A stretch of 64,000 nt of DNA from Torreya grandis (Eukaryota > Streptophyta > Pinopsida > Cupressales > Taxaceae). The stretch covers positions 781,001 to 845,000 of the forward strand of contig JARHVA010002685.1 in NCBI GenBank assembly GCA_037957365.1, given 5' to 3'. Position numbers and translations under genes: made by a program. A model generated the notes under the pieces. It saw only the letters and a list, made by a program, of their open reading frames with translations, made no database searches and had not been told where the DNA came from. This document shows positions 1 through 10,714 of this stretch, in pieces; within the stretch, counting starts at the first letter, position 1; the number at the start of each line of letters is the position of its first letter.

Positions 1-450
1 AGGAATGACATAACCTAGATGGTGTAGTCATGTAGAAGATGCCCCCAATGGGTATATGTATTGATGTCTCAAAATTAGAAGTAGGATACCCCCTTAATGG
101 GTAGAGTGAATTAATCAAGGAATCATATGTCACTACACACACTCAAAAGAGATCAAATGAAGCATGGTAATGTAGATAAATTGATAAATAATGGCATAAT
201 ATGCAAATGTAAGTATAGCTTGATAGTAGAAATGTAAATCATGGATGATGCATACATTCAAAATATTTTTGGTGTTTTGACATACTTGAATGTTTTTGTA
301 TTTTGAAATGTTATGAGCTATGTACAATTAAGAAAAAAGGAAATTATGTACAAGAAAAAATGATACTAACCAATGAGTCTCATGGGAGACTCCCTATCAT
401 GGTGTCTTGTATCAAGGGGAAGAATCGTGCATGATTGTGAAGCACGATGA
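1..450. other. Unassigned flank of element D
   Basis: No coding frame can be recognised here. It lies on the C-terminal side of the minus-strand gag-protease relic D, so it is probably the decayed protease-to-RT linker of the same element, with the rest of pol beyond the window edge. That is inference from position only. Confidence 0.3.
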
Positions 451-1707
451 AAATGCTAAGACTATGGATTTGAAAGCTATATATGATGTAAATGATCTAG
501 AATATTTGAAGTAGAAACCAAGTTTGGGCCCCCCTATAACTCTAAGAAGTGGATGCAGCTGTAGGGTTCTTAGGGACCCATCTGGTAGTAGGAGAAGCTC
601 TCTGAACATGTGCTCTATGAGTAGATGCATGAAATCTCATTGATACCACCTTGGGTGTGAACACTATAGATAGAATCTATCTAGAATCCTAAAGATATGG
701 AGGTTTATGAACTCTCTATGATGGTGATGAATGCCTCAACTATGTCTAAATAAGAAATGGAGGAGGAACTATAACTGGTGGCAAAACTAAAACTGGTGTC
801 AAAACTAAAATTGGTGTCAAAACTAAAACTAGTGTCAAAACTAAAATTGGTGACTATGGAATAATACATGGCTCTAAAGTGGGGATTGGTAACTCATATG
901 GAACTCCACCAACTATAACAAACTAATTAGCATGAATAAATTTCATGCATCTATGAACTATAGAATGTAGTGCTCAAAGTTTTTGAATCCATGGTTGACC
1001 AAGTAGTTTATCAAAAACTCTTACACTAGGAACTATAGTAAATTGTGTGGCCATGTGTGTTAGACCAACCTACAGAGGAAGTATGATCTTACCCAAAAAT
1101 GCTAAGAATATGGATCTAAAATATATATATGATGTAAATTCTCTAAAATATTTGAAGTAAAAACCAATTGTGGGGTCCCCCTATAACTCTAAGAAGTGGA
1201 TGCAACTATAGGGCTATTAAGGACCCATATTGTAGTAGGAGAAGCTCTCTAAACATGTGCTCTATGAGTATATGCATGAAATAACAATGATACTACCTTG
1301 GGTGTGAACATTTTAGCTAGAAGCTATCTATAATCTTAAAATTGTGGAGGTGTATGAAATTTCTATGATGGTGATGGATGCCTCAACTATGCCTGAATCA
1401 TAACTAGAGGAGGAACTATAATTGGTGGCAAAACTAAAACTAGTGTCAAAATTAAAAATGGTGACTATGGAATAGAATATGGCTCTAAAGTGGGGAGTGG
1501 TAACTCATATGGAACTCCATCAACTATAACAACTTGATTAACATGAATGTATTTCATGCATCTATGAACTGTAGAAGGTAGTGCTTGAAGTTTCTAAATC
1601 CATGGTCAACCAAGTAGTATATCAAAAACTCCTACACTAGGATATATAGTAAATGGTGTGGCCTTGTGTGTTAGACCAACCTATAGAGTAAGTATGATCT
1701 CACCCAA
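451..1707 (-). repeat. Tandem duplication in the protease end of element D
   Basis: Two imperfect direct copies, about 451-1096 and 1097-1707, can be aligned along their whole length, for example the block AAGAAGTGGATGCA at 544 and 1191. The offset is about 647 bp at the start and 611 bp after an internal minisatellite, so the 36-bp length difference equals two extra 18-bp units in the first copy. On the minus strand each copy holds the C-terminal half of a retroviral-type protease and the acidic linker after it. The duplication therefore arose inside the element's coding region, and the copies are not LTRs. Confidence 0.85.
779..852. repeat. 18-bp minisatellite (CAAAACTAAAACTGGTGT type)
   Basis: About four consecutive 18-bp units that differ at one or two positions. 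The equivalent place in the second duplicated copy (near 1433-1468) has two fewer units, so the array changed length after the duplication. Confidence 0.85.
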
Positions 1708-1850
1708 TGAACTCTATATGTGCCTACTAAATCTATTGATAACTATATCCATCGAGGTAATATCCTACTTTGAATACCCCAAATGCTATAATAACGTCAT
1801 AATGCACATTTTCACACTTGATCCATTATCTATGAGAACACTATGAATAT
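1490..1850 (-). pseudogene. Decayed Ty3/Gypsy aspartic protease (element D)
   Basis: Translated on the minus strand, this stretch has the retrotransposon protease layout. An active-site-like IDNGSS lies at about 1816-1833, where the family usually has D-[ST]-G. It is followed by a GEI.LTL..G segment, then LLG-stop-PWI, where plant Gypsy proteases have LLGRPWI, then VPST and HVNQVVI. The stop in LLG*PWI is TGA where CGA is expected, which fits C-to-T decay. The enzyme would have cut the Gag-Pol polyprotein. Several further stops show it is dead. Its C-terminal half is repeated in the upstream duplicate at about 890-1080. It follows the gag relic at 2130-3400 on the same strand. Confidence 0.8.
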
Positions 1851-2129
1851 TATGGTTATGAATGTAAGATTTGATAAAGAGTGCATGGTAATTTCAATCA
1901 TCCTCAATGATCTCCTGCTCTAAGAAGGAAATGGAAGGTCTAGCTAAAACTCTAGAATTGTATACAACAATCATGTTACTCAAAGGATGTGTCTCAACTA
2001 AAGGTGCCCTATATGTATCTAGTGGTGGAAGTGCATGATTACATGGTGAAACCCTGATGTATCCCTTGCCTTATGTTTAGAATGTTGTGTAAAGGGATCT
2101 AAGAATATTTTTAAAGTTTTATCTTATGT

Positions 2130-3400
2130 TTGCTTTACCTGAGGAGGCTCAACTAAAGTACCAAGATCAATATGATTGCCATCTATCAAATCCTATATCT
2201 TATGCCTCAAACTAATGCATCTGTTTGTTGTATGGCTTGGTGCCCTATGAAACTCACAAAATGCATGCTAATAATATCCCCATGGAAGAGTCTATATTGG
2301 GTCAACTTCTCGAATAGGAGGGAGATATATGATGTTACATTCTAATAGCTACTATAAAACTCTAGCTAGAAAAATTGGTAAATTTGTAAAGGTATGCCAA
2401 GGAGGTGGTGATAAAACCACTCACCAATAGGGCTCATAAGCCACATTAACTATTGGTTGATTTTGACTCTTTCTATCATTCACCTTGACTTTGTATGGGA
2501 CTTTGCTATTACTTTAATTTGTTATTTTTGAGATACTTGGATACTTGAGTTTGCCCATTCAAATTAGTTTGACTTCCCTTTCCTTTAGTATGTGACATAA
2601 TTTAGTGAAGGAAAAGAATATTTTGAACATAATTGATTCATGTAATGGTAGAAGACTCTATTTGAAGAGATCTTTTAACTCTTGGTTGACCATGGGGATA
2701 GTCATCTTAGCCAAAATAGTCTTATAGAAAAGAACATAATCTATGAGTTTCTCATTTGACCTTTGTTTCTATTATTCAACTTGGGCATATGAAACCTTAT
2801 CACCAATGTTAATGTTTAAATGAGCTAAGAACATGTTAGTTAAAGGATTAATGCATTAAATGACTGATTTGTTAGACTGTAGAACCATTGTAAAGCATAA
2901 TCCTTTAGACTCCATGGAAATAGATTGGTAAGTATCTAATCATTTAGTACATAGTCTAAGAATGCTTCATGAAAGGCTCTCAAATGTGTCTCTAGATCAC
3001 CCTTTCCATCATATAGAGTAATCTTGGGTTGAACAAAAACATGTAACAAGGGTCTAGAAACAATGTGATGTGCTAATGGTGTATGCAATAGAGCAAAATA
3101 ATCTAAAGCCTACGTAGCTCTAGAGGTACTTTGATCAAGATGTATCACCTTGGATTGAAGAGATATTATCTCTTGCACAAGGGATACCACATTAGGAGAC
3201 ATAGATGTACTATCTATAGCTGGTGGAATAGAGGTCGGTTGGGCTACTATAAGGGGTTAGTGAGACATAGTTGCCCTCATAGTGTCATTTACAACTGGTT
3301 GCTCTGTGGTTTGGGAAGATTGACTATTATTCAATTTTGTTGTTCTTCTTGTAGTATTTTAAGCATGTAATATTACATGTTAGGGTGTTTATTTAAGAGT
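2130..3400 (-). pseudogene. Decayed Ty3/Gypsy gag (element D)
   Basis: The minus strand carries a capsid-type gag. Near 2972-3035 it reads QPKITLYDGKGDLETHLRAF, the plant Gypsy gag signature (P.I..YDG..DP..HL..F). At 2180-2272 it reads FCEFHRAPSHTTNRC followed by LRHKI-stop-DLIDG, the conserved Cys-His and 'LRH.IQDLI' block at the gag C-terminus. Gag would form the cytoplasmic virus-like particle. Several stops and frameshifts interrupt it, and the plus-strand open frame at 3131-3370 is only its antisense shadow. The protease relic follows at 1490-1850. A sister gag, sharing TLYDGKGD and the C-terminal block, lies on the same strand at 30390-31800. Confidence 0.85.
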
Positions 3401-3639
3401 TCTTGAATTTCCCTTTTATCAATTTCATCAAAAAAAATTTATTGGGATATTGTTAAGGTAGGAAAACAAATTGAAATTTGTTTGAATTTTTTATAATAAT
3501 TTTTAATAAGCAAAGTGTTATAAAATGAAAGTATTAAATATAGGAAATGTAAATTCCTAAAAATAGTTGATTGGAAATTACATAAAAAGGATATGAAACT
3601 CAAAAATATGTAAGGTAATACCTCAAGAAGCAATGGGAT

Positions 3640-4210
3640 TTAGTATAGGTAACTAGATTTTGAAAGATAAATATTTTGACAAATTACTATGAAATTTGAA
3701 TTGAATTTATTATTTTAAAATACTAGTAAAAACTCAAGAATTTTATTGGAAAATTTGTGATTTAAAGAGACCTAAAAGATGTAACTAGGGTTTTGAAAAA
3801 AATTAAATGTTTTTGAAAATTACTATTGAATTTTGAAATTTGAAGTGAATTTATGCTTTTAATATCCTAGTAAAAAATCAAAAAATTATTGAAAAATTAC
3901 TAGGAAAATACTGGGACCTAGTATGGGCAACTAGGGTTTGAAAGAAAATTATTTTAAAATTAATACAAAATTTTAAAATTTAATGCTAATTTTTTATTTT
4001 ATTATGCAAGTAAAAAAATCAAAAAATTATAGAAAAAATATTGGAAGAATACCGAGGCCTAGTATGGGCAACTAGAATTTGAAAGAAATTTATTTTAAAT
4101 TTACTATGAAATTTTAAAATTTGATGAAAATTTATGATTTTATTATGTAGGTTAAAAATCAAAAAAATATAGAAAAAATCAATAGGAATTTTACCCTAGG
4201 GTTTTTATGT
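3640..4210. repeat. About four tandem copies of a 132-146 bp unit upstream of gag D
   Basis: The anchor AACTAG.(T/G)TTTGAAA occurs at about 3651, 3783, 3929 and 4070. Between anchors each unit contains a TACTA(T/A)GAAATTT-like segment, then AGTAAAAA(C/T)TCAA and an AAAATTATAGAAAAAATA-like tract. Units are about 70-85% alike by eye. The array lies where the leader of the minus-strand element D would be, so it may be a leader or LTR repeat. It has no coding content. Confidence 0.7.
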
Positions 4211-5427
4211 GAAAACGAAGTAATTCAAGTTCTCCAAATGATTTAACCTATTTTGGGAATATTGGTGTATTATTCCTAATTTAGTTAAAGGGTATGAGTA
4301 GTAAAATTAATAAATAAATATGAAATAATTAAGATACTAAATTGTGTAAATTATTATGTAATACTAACCTTTTTTAACAATAGTAATAATAGGGAGAAAA
4401 TAAAAATTAGCTAAAAATTGACTCATACAGCTGAGATAGGGTTTGAGATTCACTATGCAAAACTAGGATAGTGTTGCAAATCAAGATCTAGAGTTTGTTT
4501 TATGATTGGATATGATCATTGAAAGTGGATAGGAGTGGCATAAGCGTTGTAGTCCACCTATGCCACTATTATCTAAGAGATATGATCTTTTTGAGTTTTG
4601 TTCTCTATTCCTGTGTGACCCTGTTTATGATGTTTCAATAATTGGAAGTCAATAAAGCTCCCTATATGTCAGATTCTCTCTTCAAACCCTATACTCCATT
4701 GTGATTTGACTAATTTTGAGAAAGATGGGGGGTTAGTGTGTGTAAGATTCAATAAGCATGTCTCCACACCCCTTGCATGGAATGTTGCATACATACCAAT
4801 ACTCCAAAGAGGGATCACGCCATATGTAGTTCTCTCACTTAATGTGCTTAGTGTAATAATATGTATGAAGATACAAAATGCTAAAATAGATGTGCTTGAG
4901 GTGGATAGGGATTGGTGTAAGGATTTAGATAAGCTTTGAAGTGTATTGTCTAGATGTATACAGAGAATATAGAAGATTTCCTAAGTAGTCTTGTTTGTAT
5001 TCTTACTTAGTCAGTGATAATTACCAACCCTTTTCCAAATGATTTTTGAATGAGATTTTATAGGGATCTATTGGTCAAGGGTTGAATGTGCTCGCATTAG
5101 GCTGACAAGGAGAAGGATGGAGAATAAGAATAAATTGACTATTGGGGCTAAAAATACACTTGGATAGGAGCACCAAAAGTAGACAAGAGTGACACTGATG
5201 TTATAGTCTAAGTGTGGAACTATTCTCTTGAGCTAAGGGGGCCTAGGGGATGGATTAATCATGGAAAGAGCAGTCTAGCTGAGCTAAGATTAAGTATAAA
5301 AGGATATGGATGATTGGGAATCATTAAAAAGATGCCTATGAGGGTTATGAGAATAAGTAGGAGGGACTTATGGGTTGGGTGTCACAAGCCACACTCAAGT
5401 TACCAATTTTTTCATTTTATATGACCA
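4211..5427. other. Unassigned stretch before element A
   Basis: No domain is recognisable. A 77-codon plus-strand frame at 4706-4939 has no familiar motif and looks fortuitous. The left 2.36 kb of the 5' LTR of element A should lie here by comparison with the 3' copy, but this stretch does not resemble that part, so it marks a deletion or rearrangement. Confidence 0.4.
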
Positions 5428-5739
5428 CAACTTTCAATGTTGATAGTGCATAACCAAGGTGAAAAAATGGGTCCAAACAATTCAAAATGACCCTAAGGGA
5501 CTCTAGGGAGGTTTTATACTTTTATTCAATCCTAATCCATGTATTAAAACCCACAAGTGTAGTATATTGGAGCATCATATAGTCCACATGGGAGGGGCAT
5601 ACACATAATTCTCTTTCCTCACAATCTTAGTTTTTAGTACTTTTGGAAGATATAATAATATGACCAAGGGTTAAAATTTAACACAAGATATCATTGACAC
5701 TTGGAGAGACCATTAAAATATTTATCTTGTCTGATAAAA

Positions 5740-5785
5740 TAGGGTAAGTACCCTCTATTTTGTCTTAGATAGAGGGCACTTTCCT
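5740..5785 (+). promoter_or_regulatory. Conserved LTR hairpin (element A, 5' copy)
   Basis: CCCTCTAT (5751-5758) and ATAGAGGG (5769-5776) are exact complementary arms around a 10-nt loop. With one mismatch the stem extends by AAGT/ACTT outside. The same block, with the same TTTGTCTTAG-like loop, occurs in both B LTRs and, decayed, in the A 3' LTR near 13395. Function is unknown; U3 position is inferred from the core promoter lying about 1.4 kb downstream. Confidence 0.6.
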
Positions 5786-7164
5786 TTATGTATGAATTGG
5801 TATGTTGGAGAAGATCGGTGAGAAGGGTAGACCAAAAGATAAAGATACCCTTAAAGGGGGTGTCAGAAGTTTAAATACATCTAAAAAAACATGAGGAGCA
5901 TCTCATAGAAGGGAGAAGCCTTATATGGAGGTTTAAACCCTCAAAAGTGTAGACAAGCTTATGAGGCATGGTTATGCTTAGAGTTTAAAGGAAAGGTCAA
6001 CTTAAACTCTAGAATGAGATATTATTTCTATCCTATTTGAGCATGTTTATGGGGTCACTAAAAAGGTGATAAATATTATGTAAGGAAAAAAATTTGTAGG
6101 GGAATACATTTTTGGATCAAGATAATTTCAAGCCTACAGGGAATAGAGAAGAGAGCCAGAGTAAACAACTTGAGATGATCACATCTCCCTTAAGGCTATG
6201 CATGGAGATTTAAGGACTTTAGGGAAGTTTATGGATGTATTAAAATCTGATCTATTGGGATTTTTTGATATTTCCAATGTCTAATCTTCATAAACTAATC
6301 TTAAGATGGTAAAATAGACATAACCTCATCAAAACCCTTGTTAGTGACTAATTTGAGAATATTGAGCAAGTAGTGCACCAAAATGGCATATCTTGACTAG
6401 AATGATGATTGGATGTTGTATAAAACTGAGTCAAGATACCTAAAATTAATATTAATTTTATGTATTCTATATAGATAGGGTAAAAAATTAGTTATTTTGA
6501 TTGTTTTGTGCATTGTGAAAGTTTTAAGAGGTTTCAAGATATGAAATAAAATTTGGAAGGAATATTGAGACTTAATATAAGTCCTCATGTCCATTTAATG
6601 CCTTGGAAAAAGTTTTAAGTGTTCTTTCCAAAGCTTTCATCTCAACTAGTCAAAATTGGCATAGTGAACATGATAGTGAGAAGGGTGAGAACTTCAAGTG
6701 GATGGATTTTTAACATGTGCCTAATGCCTATAAGGCCATCAAGGGTCTTTAAAAGTGTCATAAACTCCATTTTATATATTTTCATGGAAAACTAAATCCA
6801 AATTTTAATCCAAGTGTGCAAAGTATGTGAAATAAGAGTTTTTTTTACTACAGGCAGTGATGGCTCACTTCTAGAAGATTCTAGATGACGAGGACTACAA
6901 GTAATGCATGGAGAGGCATGTATAAAAACCTTAAATATTATTAAAATAATTATACCTATCCCTATTCAATTTTTGGATGTTTAAACATGTGTGAATGATG
7001 AAGGTAGTTTATTTGTGTAGAATGAGAACTCCTATACCACATTTCAAGAGTTTCATGACTTGGGGTGACACTTATGCTTCCTAAATTTGCATTATTAGTT
7101 TCACATTCCTTTATCATGCAAAATTAACTTATGTTATTATCTTGACAAGTGTCGTTGTGGCCTT

Positions 7165-7300
7165 TGTATTTCTTTCTTCTCCTCTCTCTCTCAAGTTTTA
7201 TAAGAACTAGCCATTTTGGCCTTTGTAACTTATGCTCCACCTGAGTATGGTGAATCCCTACTCATTTGTATACCATAGATAAATAAATACCAATTTTTTA
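7165..7300 (+). promoter_or_regulatory. LTR core promoter and poly(A) signal (element A, 5' LTR)
   Basis: A pyrimidine-rich tract (CTTCTCCTCTCTCTCTC) is followed by TATAAG at 7199-7204 and the conserved ACTAGCCATTTTGG. AATAAA lies about 80 nt further on at 7282. The same order occurs in the other three A and B LTRs (14837, 38197 and 47739). A TATA box with a Y patch and a nearby poly(A) signal is the usual arrangement around the R region of plant LTRs, so R probably starts about 30 nt after TATAAG. Confidence 0.6.
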
Positions 7301-8059
7301 AACCATTATATTATTTTTCATAGTGTGTTTTAATTGGATAATTTATCTTCTTAGTGATGAATGCTATTTCCTTAGCATGTTGTCTCATTCTCTCACTTAT
7401 TTGTAGTTTAAAAGCTTCTTCTTATAGGTCATGTAAAGTGTTTTATGAAGTGTAAATGGTTGAGTGATTTATTATATTCAATAGTGTAATTAAAGGCCTA
7501 TTTTATATTCCTTATAGCCTAGACATTCATTAAAACCTCATAGTGAAATACTGATGTAAGAACATTTAGATTAGAAAAGTGTATGTTTAGTTAGTCTCAT
7601 GGTCTCATGTGTAACATGTAGCTAGTTGGTAATCATAAAATAATTTGGTGTATAACCTCCATTATGATAGTTTACTTTAAATTTTATCTCACTTTTCCCT
7701 CACAAGAATAGGGTTATTAGTGATTTACAAGTGGTACATTAGGAGAGCTATCCCTATCTAGAGATTCACCTCATTCTTAGGCTACCCATAGCCTAGAGGT
7801 GTTTCCATTATGCCACTTGGATGAGGAAAGCTGAGAAATCTCCTCAAAGTGTGAAAATCCAAGTGACAATATTTTTTGGCATGACCAATGGGACTCCTAG
7901 CCTAAGAAGTTGAAAGATTTTTGGTATTGTCTTTTAACACATCAACCTTTAGAGGCATCTATCTAATCATTAATGACAACTCCAAGATCACATTAGCTGG
8001 TAAAGTAGCCCAGGTATTCCTTTTGAATATTATTGATAATCATTCCTTATGTTCTTAAT

Positions 8060-10300
8060 TATTAATGAATTTCCATGGATGACTTTGGTGTTGAGTATTA
8101 TTTTACACAAGTTGGTGAGGTATATCAAGCTTATGGCATTCCCTATCAACCTTTGTGTGTTTATTTCCATCCTTGTTATGATCTATATCAAATCCAACAT
8201 GATCCTTATCAAACTTATTATGATTTTTATCAGTCCTACAATCATCATCCTCAATGTCTTTTTCCTCCGAATCAATCTAGTCACTTCTCAAATCAGTCCA
8301 TTCCCACTTTCAAGAAAACTCTCTTGGGCTATGAGAAGTACATGATAGATCTTGAAACACTAAGGGGATATGGTCAATATGTTCCCATTAATCTTATTCA
8401 TAAGGTGATATATGTATTATATCTTGTTAAAAATTAGTGGGCACCTATTAAGAGAATAAATTGGCAAAGGCTCCCAAGTGAGATGCTAAATGTGGGTGGC
8501 TTGATTGAATATTCAGAAGACAAGCTAAGAATTCATGAGGAGAAGCCTCACTAATTATATCAACCTTCATATCCACTTCCAAAACATTTCTATCAGTCCT
8601 ACTTGATCCTTACTCATGGACCCAATCAAGCTTATCAAAGTCATCCTTTTCCAAATCAACTAGAAGAGAGAGTTGGAAAGGCAAACCTTATTTTTGAAGT
8701 AAATCTTGATAGGTAGATTGAGTTGACCAATAGGAAGAGGCAACAGTCCATTTAATAATCAAAGGAAGTGAAATTTAAGACCTTATTACCATCTCTTATT
8801 ACATCCCCACCTCAAGAAAAAGACCTCTAGATATGAGATTCCAAGTTGGAGACAAGGTGGAGAATCTAAGCCTAAGGAGATCCCAAGTTTCTTGAACACT
8901 TCATCCACTCCTAAAATTATATCACTACCTCAAGAAGAGACTCATAATCCTAACATCATAAGATAGAATAAATTATTAAAATCATGGGAAAAAAGAGAGA
9001 TAAAAGTCTTGATAAAGAGTGTGAATTTGAGAATGAGCTTGATCCTATGCAAACCCCTCCCACCCTTCCTTAAGATACTTCTTAGTTTCCATGCCAGCCA
9101 TATTTTACTCCTCCTCATGATGATTAATATAAAATTCAAGAGAGACTTTTACAAGAGAATTTAGCCAATAAAATTGAAGAGTTAGAGTCAAGGATGAAAT
9201 TTCTAAGTCAACGTGTGATGGAAGATTTAGACCCAAAAGAAGATCCTATGCCTAAAACCACCCTGTCTAACCTTCCCCAAGAGAGTAATCAAGATAAATT
9301 AGATTGAAATGAAGTAATTTTCAAATGGAAGGAAGAAAGCCAACTATTTTAGCATAAGGTTTGTCTGCCCTTCCTTAAGAGATTCCTAAAGGATCCCCTT
9401 CAATTCATTCTCAATATGATGTTGAGTTATGTGCCACCTCCACCAACAAGTTCATCTTGTCCTCACCCAATCACCCTTTGCATTGATGGACATATGGTAT
9501 GGGAAAATAAAGATGAGAAGTTATTTGATAAAAATTCATAACTATTTTTTGAAAAAAAAATAGCTCCTTGGCAGCCTCATTGGACTAAGTCACATGATTA
9601 AAAGATGCCTAGTCTTGATATCACCAAAAGGAGAAGGAAATTGAGGATCTTGTAATCCTTGAGAACCAAAGTCATGACATGATAGTTGAGATGAAAATTG
9701 AGATCCCTCAAGAGGTCTTAAATTTTGAGGAAGAGGTGATTTATTGTGTTGAAACTTATGATTGGGTTGATATGGAAGAATGTTTTTCTTTTGCCAAAGA
9801 AGAGGAAATCATCCTTGGTTCTTCCATGACTATCCAAGACATCATAGATGGGAAGGAAAAATATCACATCATCCTTTGGATGATTTTTTTGAAATAATTG
9901 GAGTAGGATATAATCCTCTTTAAGGAGGTTATGATCTAACCAAAAATGGAGAAGGCAGCCTTGGTACTCAAGTGAGTATGCAAAGAAAAATCAACATTTT
10001 AGTTTTGTCCTTTCAAGAAGCATATGCATCCCATGATGATATATTTGAAATAATAAAGATGGGTTATCATAATATTAATTATTTGGGATAAATACATCAT
10101 TTTTTTAAGGATGGAATAAGCTTCTATTAGCCTCAATCTTCAAAGGAACAAGAAACTACTTCTTTTAAAGCCATGTTTACTAAGGAGATACAAGTTGATC
10201 ATGAAATGAAGAATGGTAAGTAGCATGAGGTATGTGTAAAAGTTAAATATGAATATATTTAAAATGGATAACTATTTAAGGATGATCTACTTGAGATCAA
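8060..10300 (+). pseudogene. Decayed interior of element A, Tyr/Gln/Pro-rich relic
   Basis: The longest open piece (8075-8437, 120 codons) is rich in Tyr, Gln, Pro and His, with repeated PYQ/FYQ-type pairs such as DPYQTYYDFYQSYNHHP. Downstream frames continue with QSHPFPNQ, TPPTLP and acidic or Lys-rich pieces; one acidic frame is open at 9679-9897. The composition resembles the gag C-terminal tail of element B (PYQKYGQYYGQG near 40000), so this may be the tail of a former gag. I see no capsid signature, zinc knuckle or protease motif. Many stops interrupt it. It lies between the LTRs of A on the element's own strand. Function beyond a gag remnant is unknown. Confidence 0.45.
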
Positions 10301-10469
10301 ATCAAGTGAAGTGCTAAGGAATAGGTCTGATCTATAAAGCATCCAATCCAAGGAGAAACATTCTTGGCACTATGATTCATCTCATGAAGATGAAGATTCA
10401 AGGAACCTTCATTTTTATCTTGAAATGAGATATGATTAGTTTTTATTTGTACATAGTGGTTTATTTTTA

Positions 10470-10714
10470 TGATTTCCCTAAGTGTTTTTAACACATGTGT
10501 GTGTCTTGTTAGTTTATTTGTTTTGTTTTATGTGTGTCTTTTGTATTGTGTGTTTGAGGTAGTCAGTTGGTATTGTCTTGATATATCTTGTTGTTAATGG
10601 TCAAAGTAATCTTGTTATTTTTCAGGTTTTATATGACTCCCTAAGCCTAATGGACTGATAAGGCTACTAGTTTAGTAAGCATAGTAGACATGCTACCCCT
10701 ATGAGTCACCAATT
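10470..10714 (+). other. Conserved pre-LTR block shared by A and B
   Basis: A GT-rich tract with AACACATGTGTGTGTCTTGTT, then GACTCC..A..CC.AATGGA, GGCTACT and ACCCCTA, leads directly into the 3' LTR start. The same order occurs at 43412-43607 before the 3' LTR of B. This is the best interior evidence that A and B are related. No long polypurine tract is visible next to the LTR in either. Confidence 0.6.

Larger units (their letters stand above)
5428..7946 (+). repeat. Truncated 5' LTR of element A
   Basis: It matches the 3' LTR from the shared block CTTTCAATGTTGATAGTGCA (5431 and 13074) to its end near TCAACC at 7942-7947. It keeps the hairpin at 5751-5776, the core promoter near 7199 and the AATAAA at 7282. 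Everything upstream of 5428 in the full-length LTR is missing. The 3' boundary is approximate because no clear primer-binding site follows. Confidence 0.8.

Noticed and set aside
451..1707. The two direct copies considered as LTRs of a small element
   Set aside because: They lie side by side without an interior and contain protease coding sequence, so they are an internal tandem duplication.
3131..3370. 79-codon plus-strand open frame
   Set aside because: Antisense shadow of the minus-strand gag of element D.
3640..4210. Possible CRISPR-like array
   Set aside because: Repeat units are contiguous, long and degenerate, with no unique spacers, in eukaryotic transposon DNA.
4706..4939. 77-codon plus-strand frame
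   Set aside because: No recognised motif and no supporting frame on either side; probably chance.
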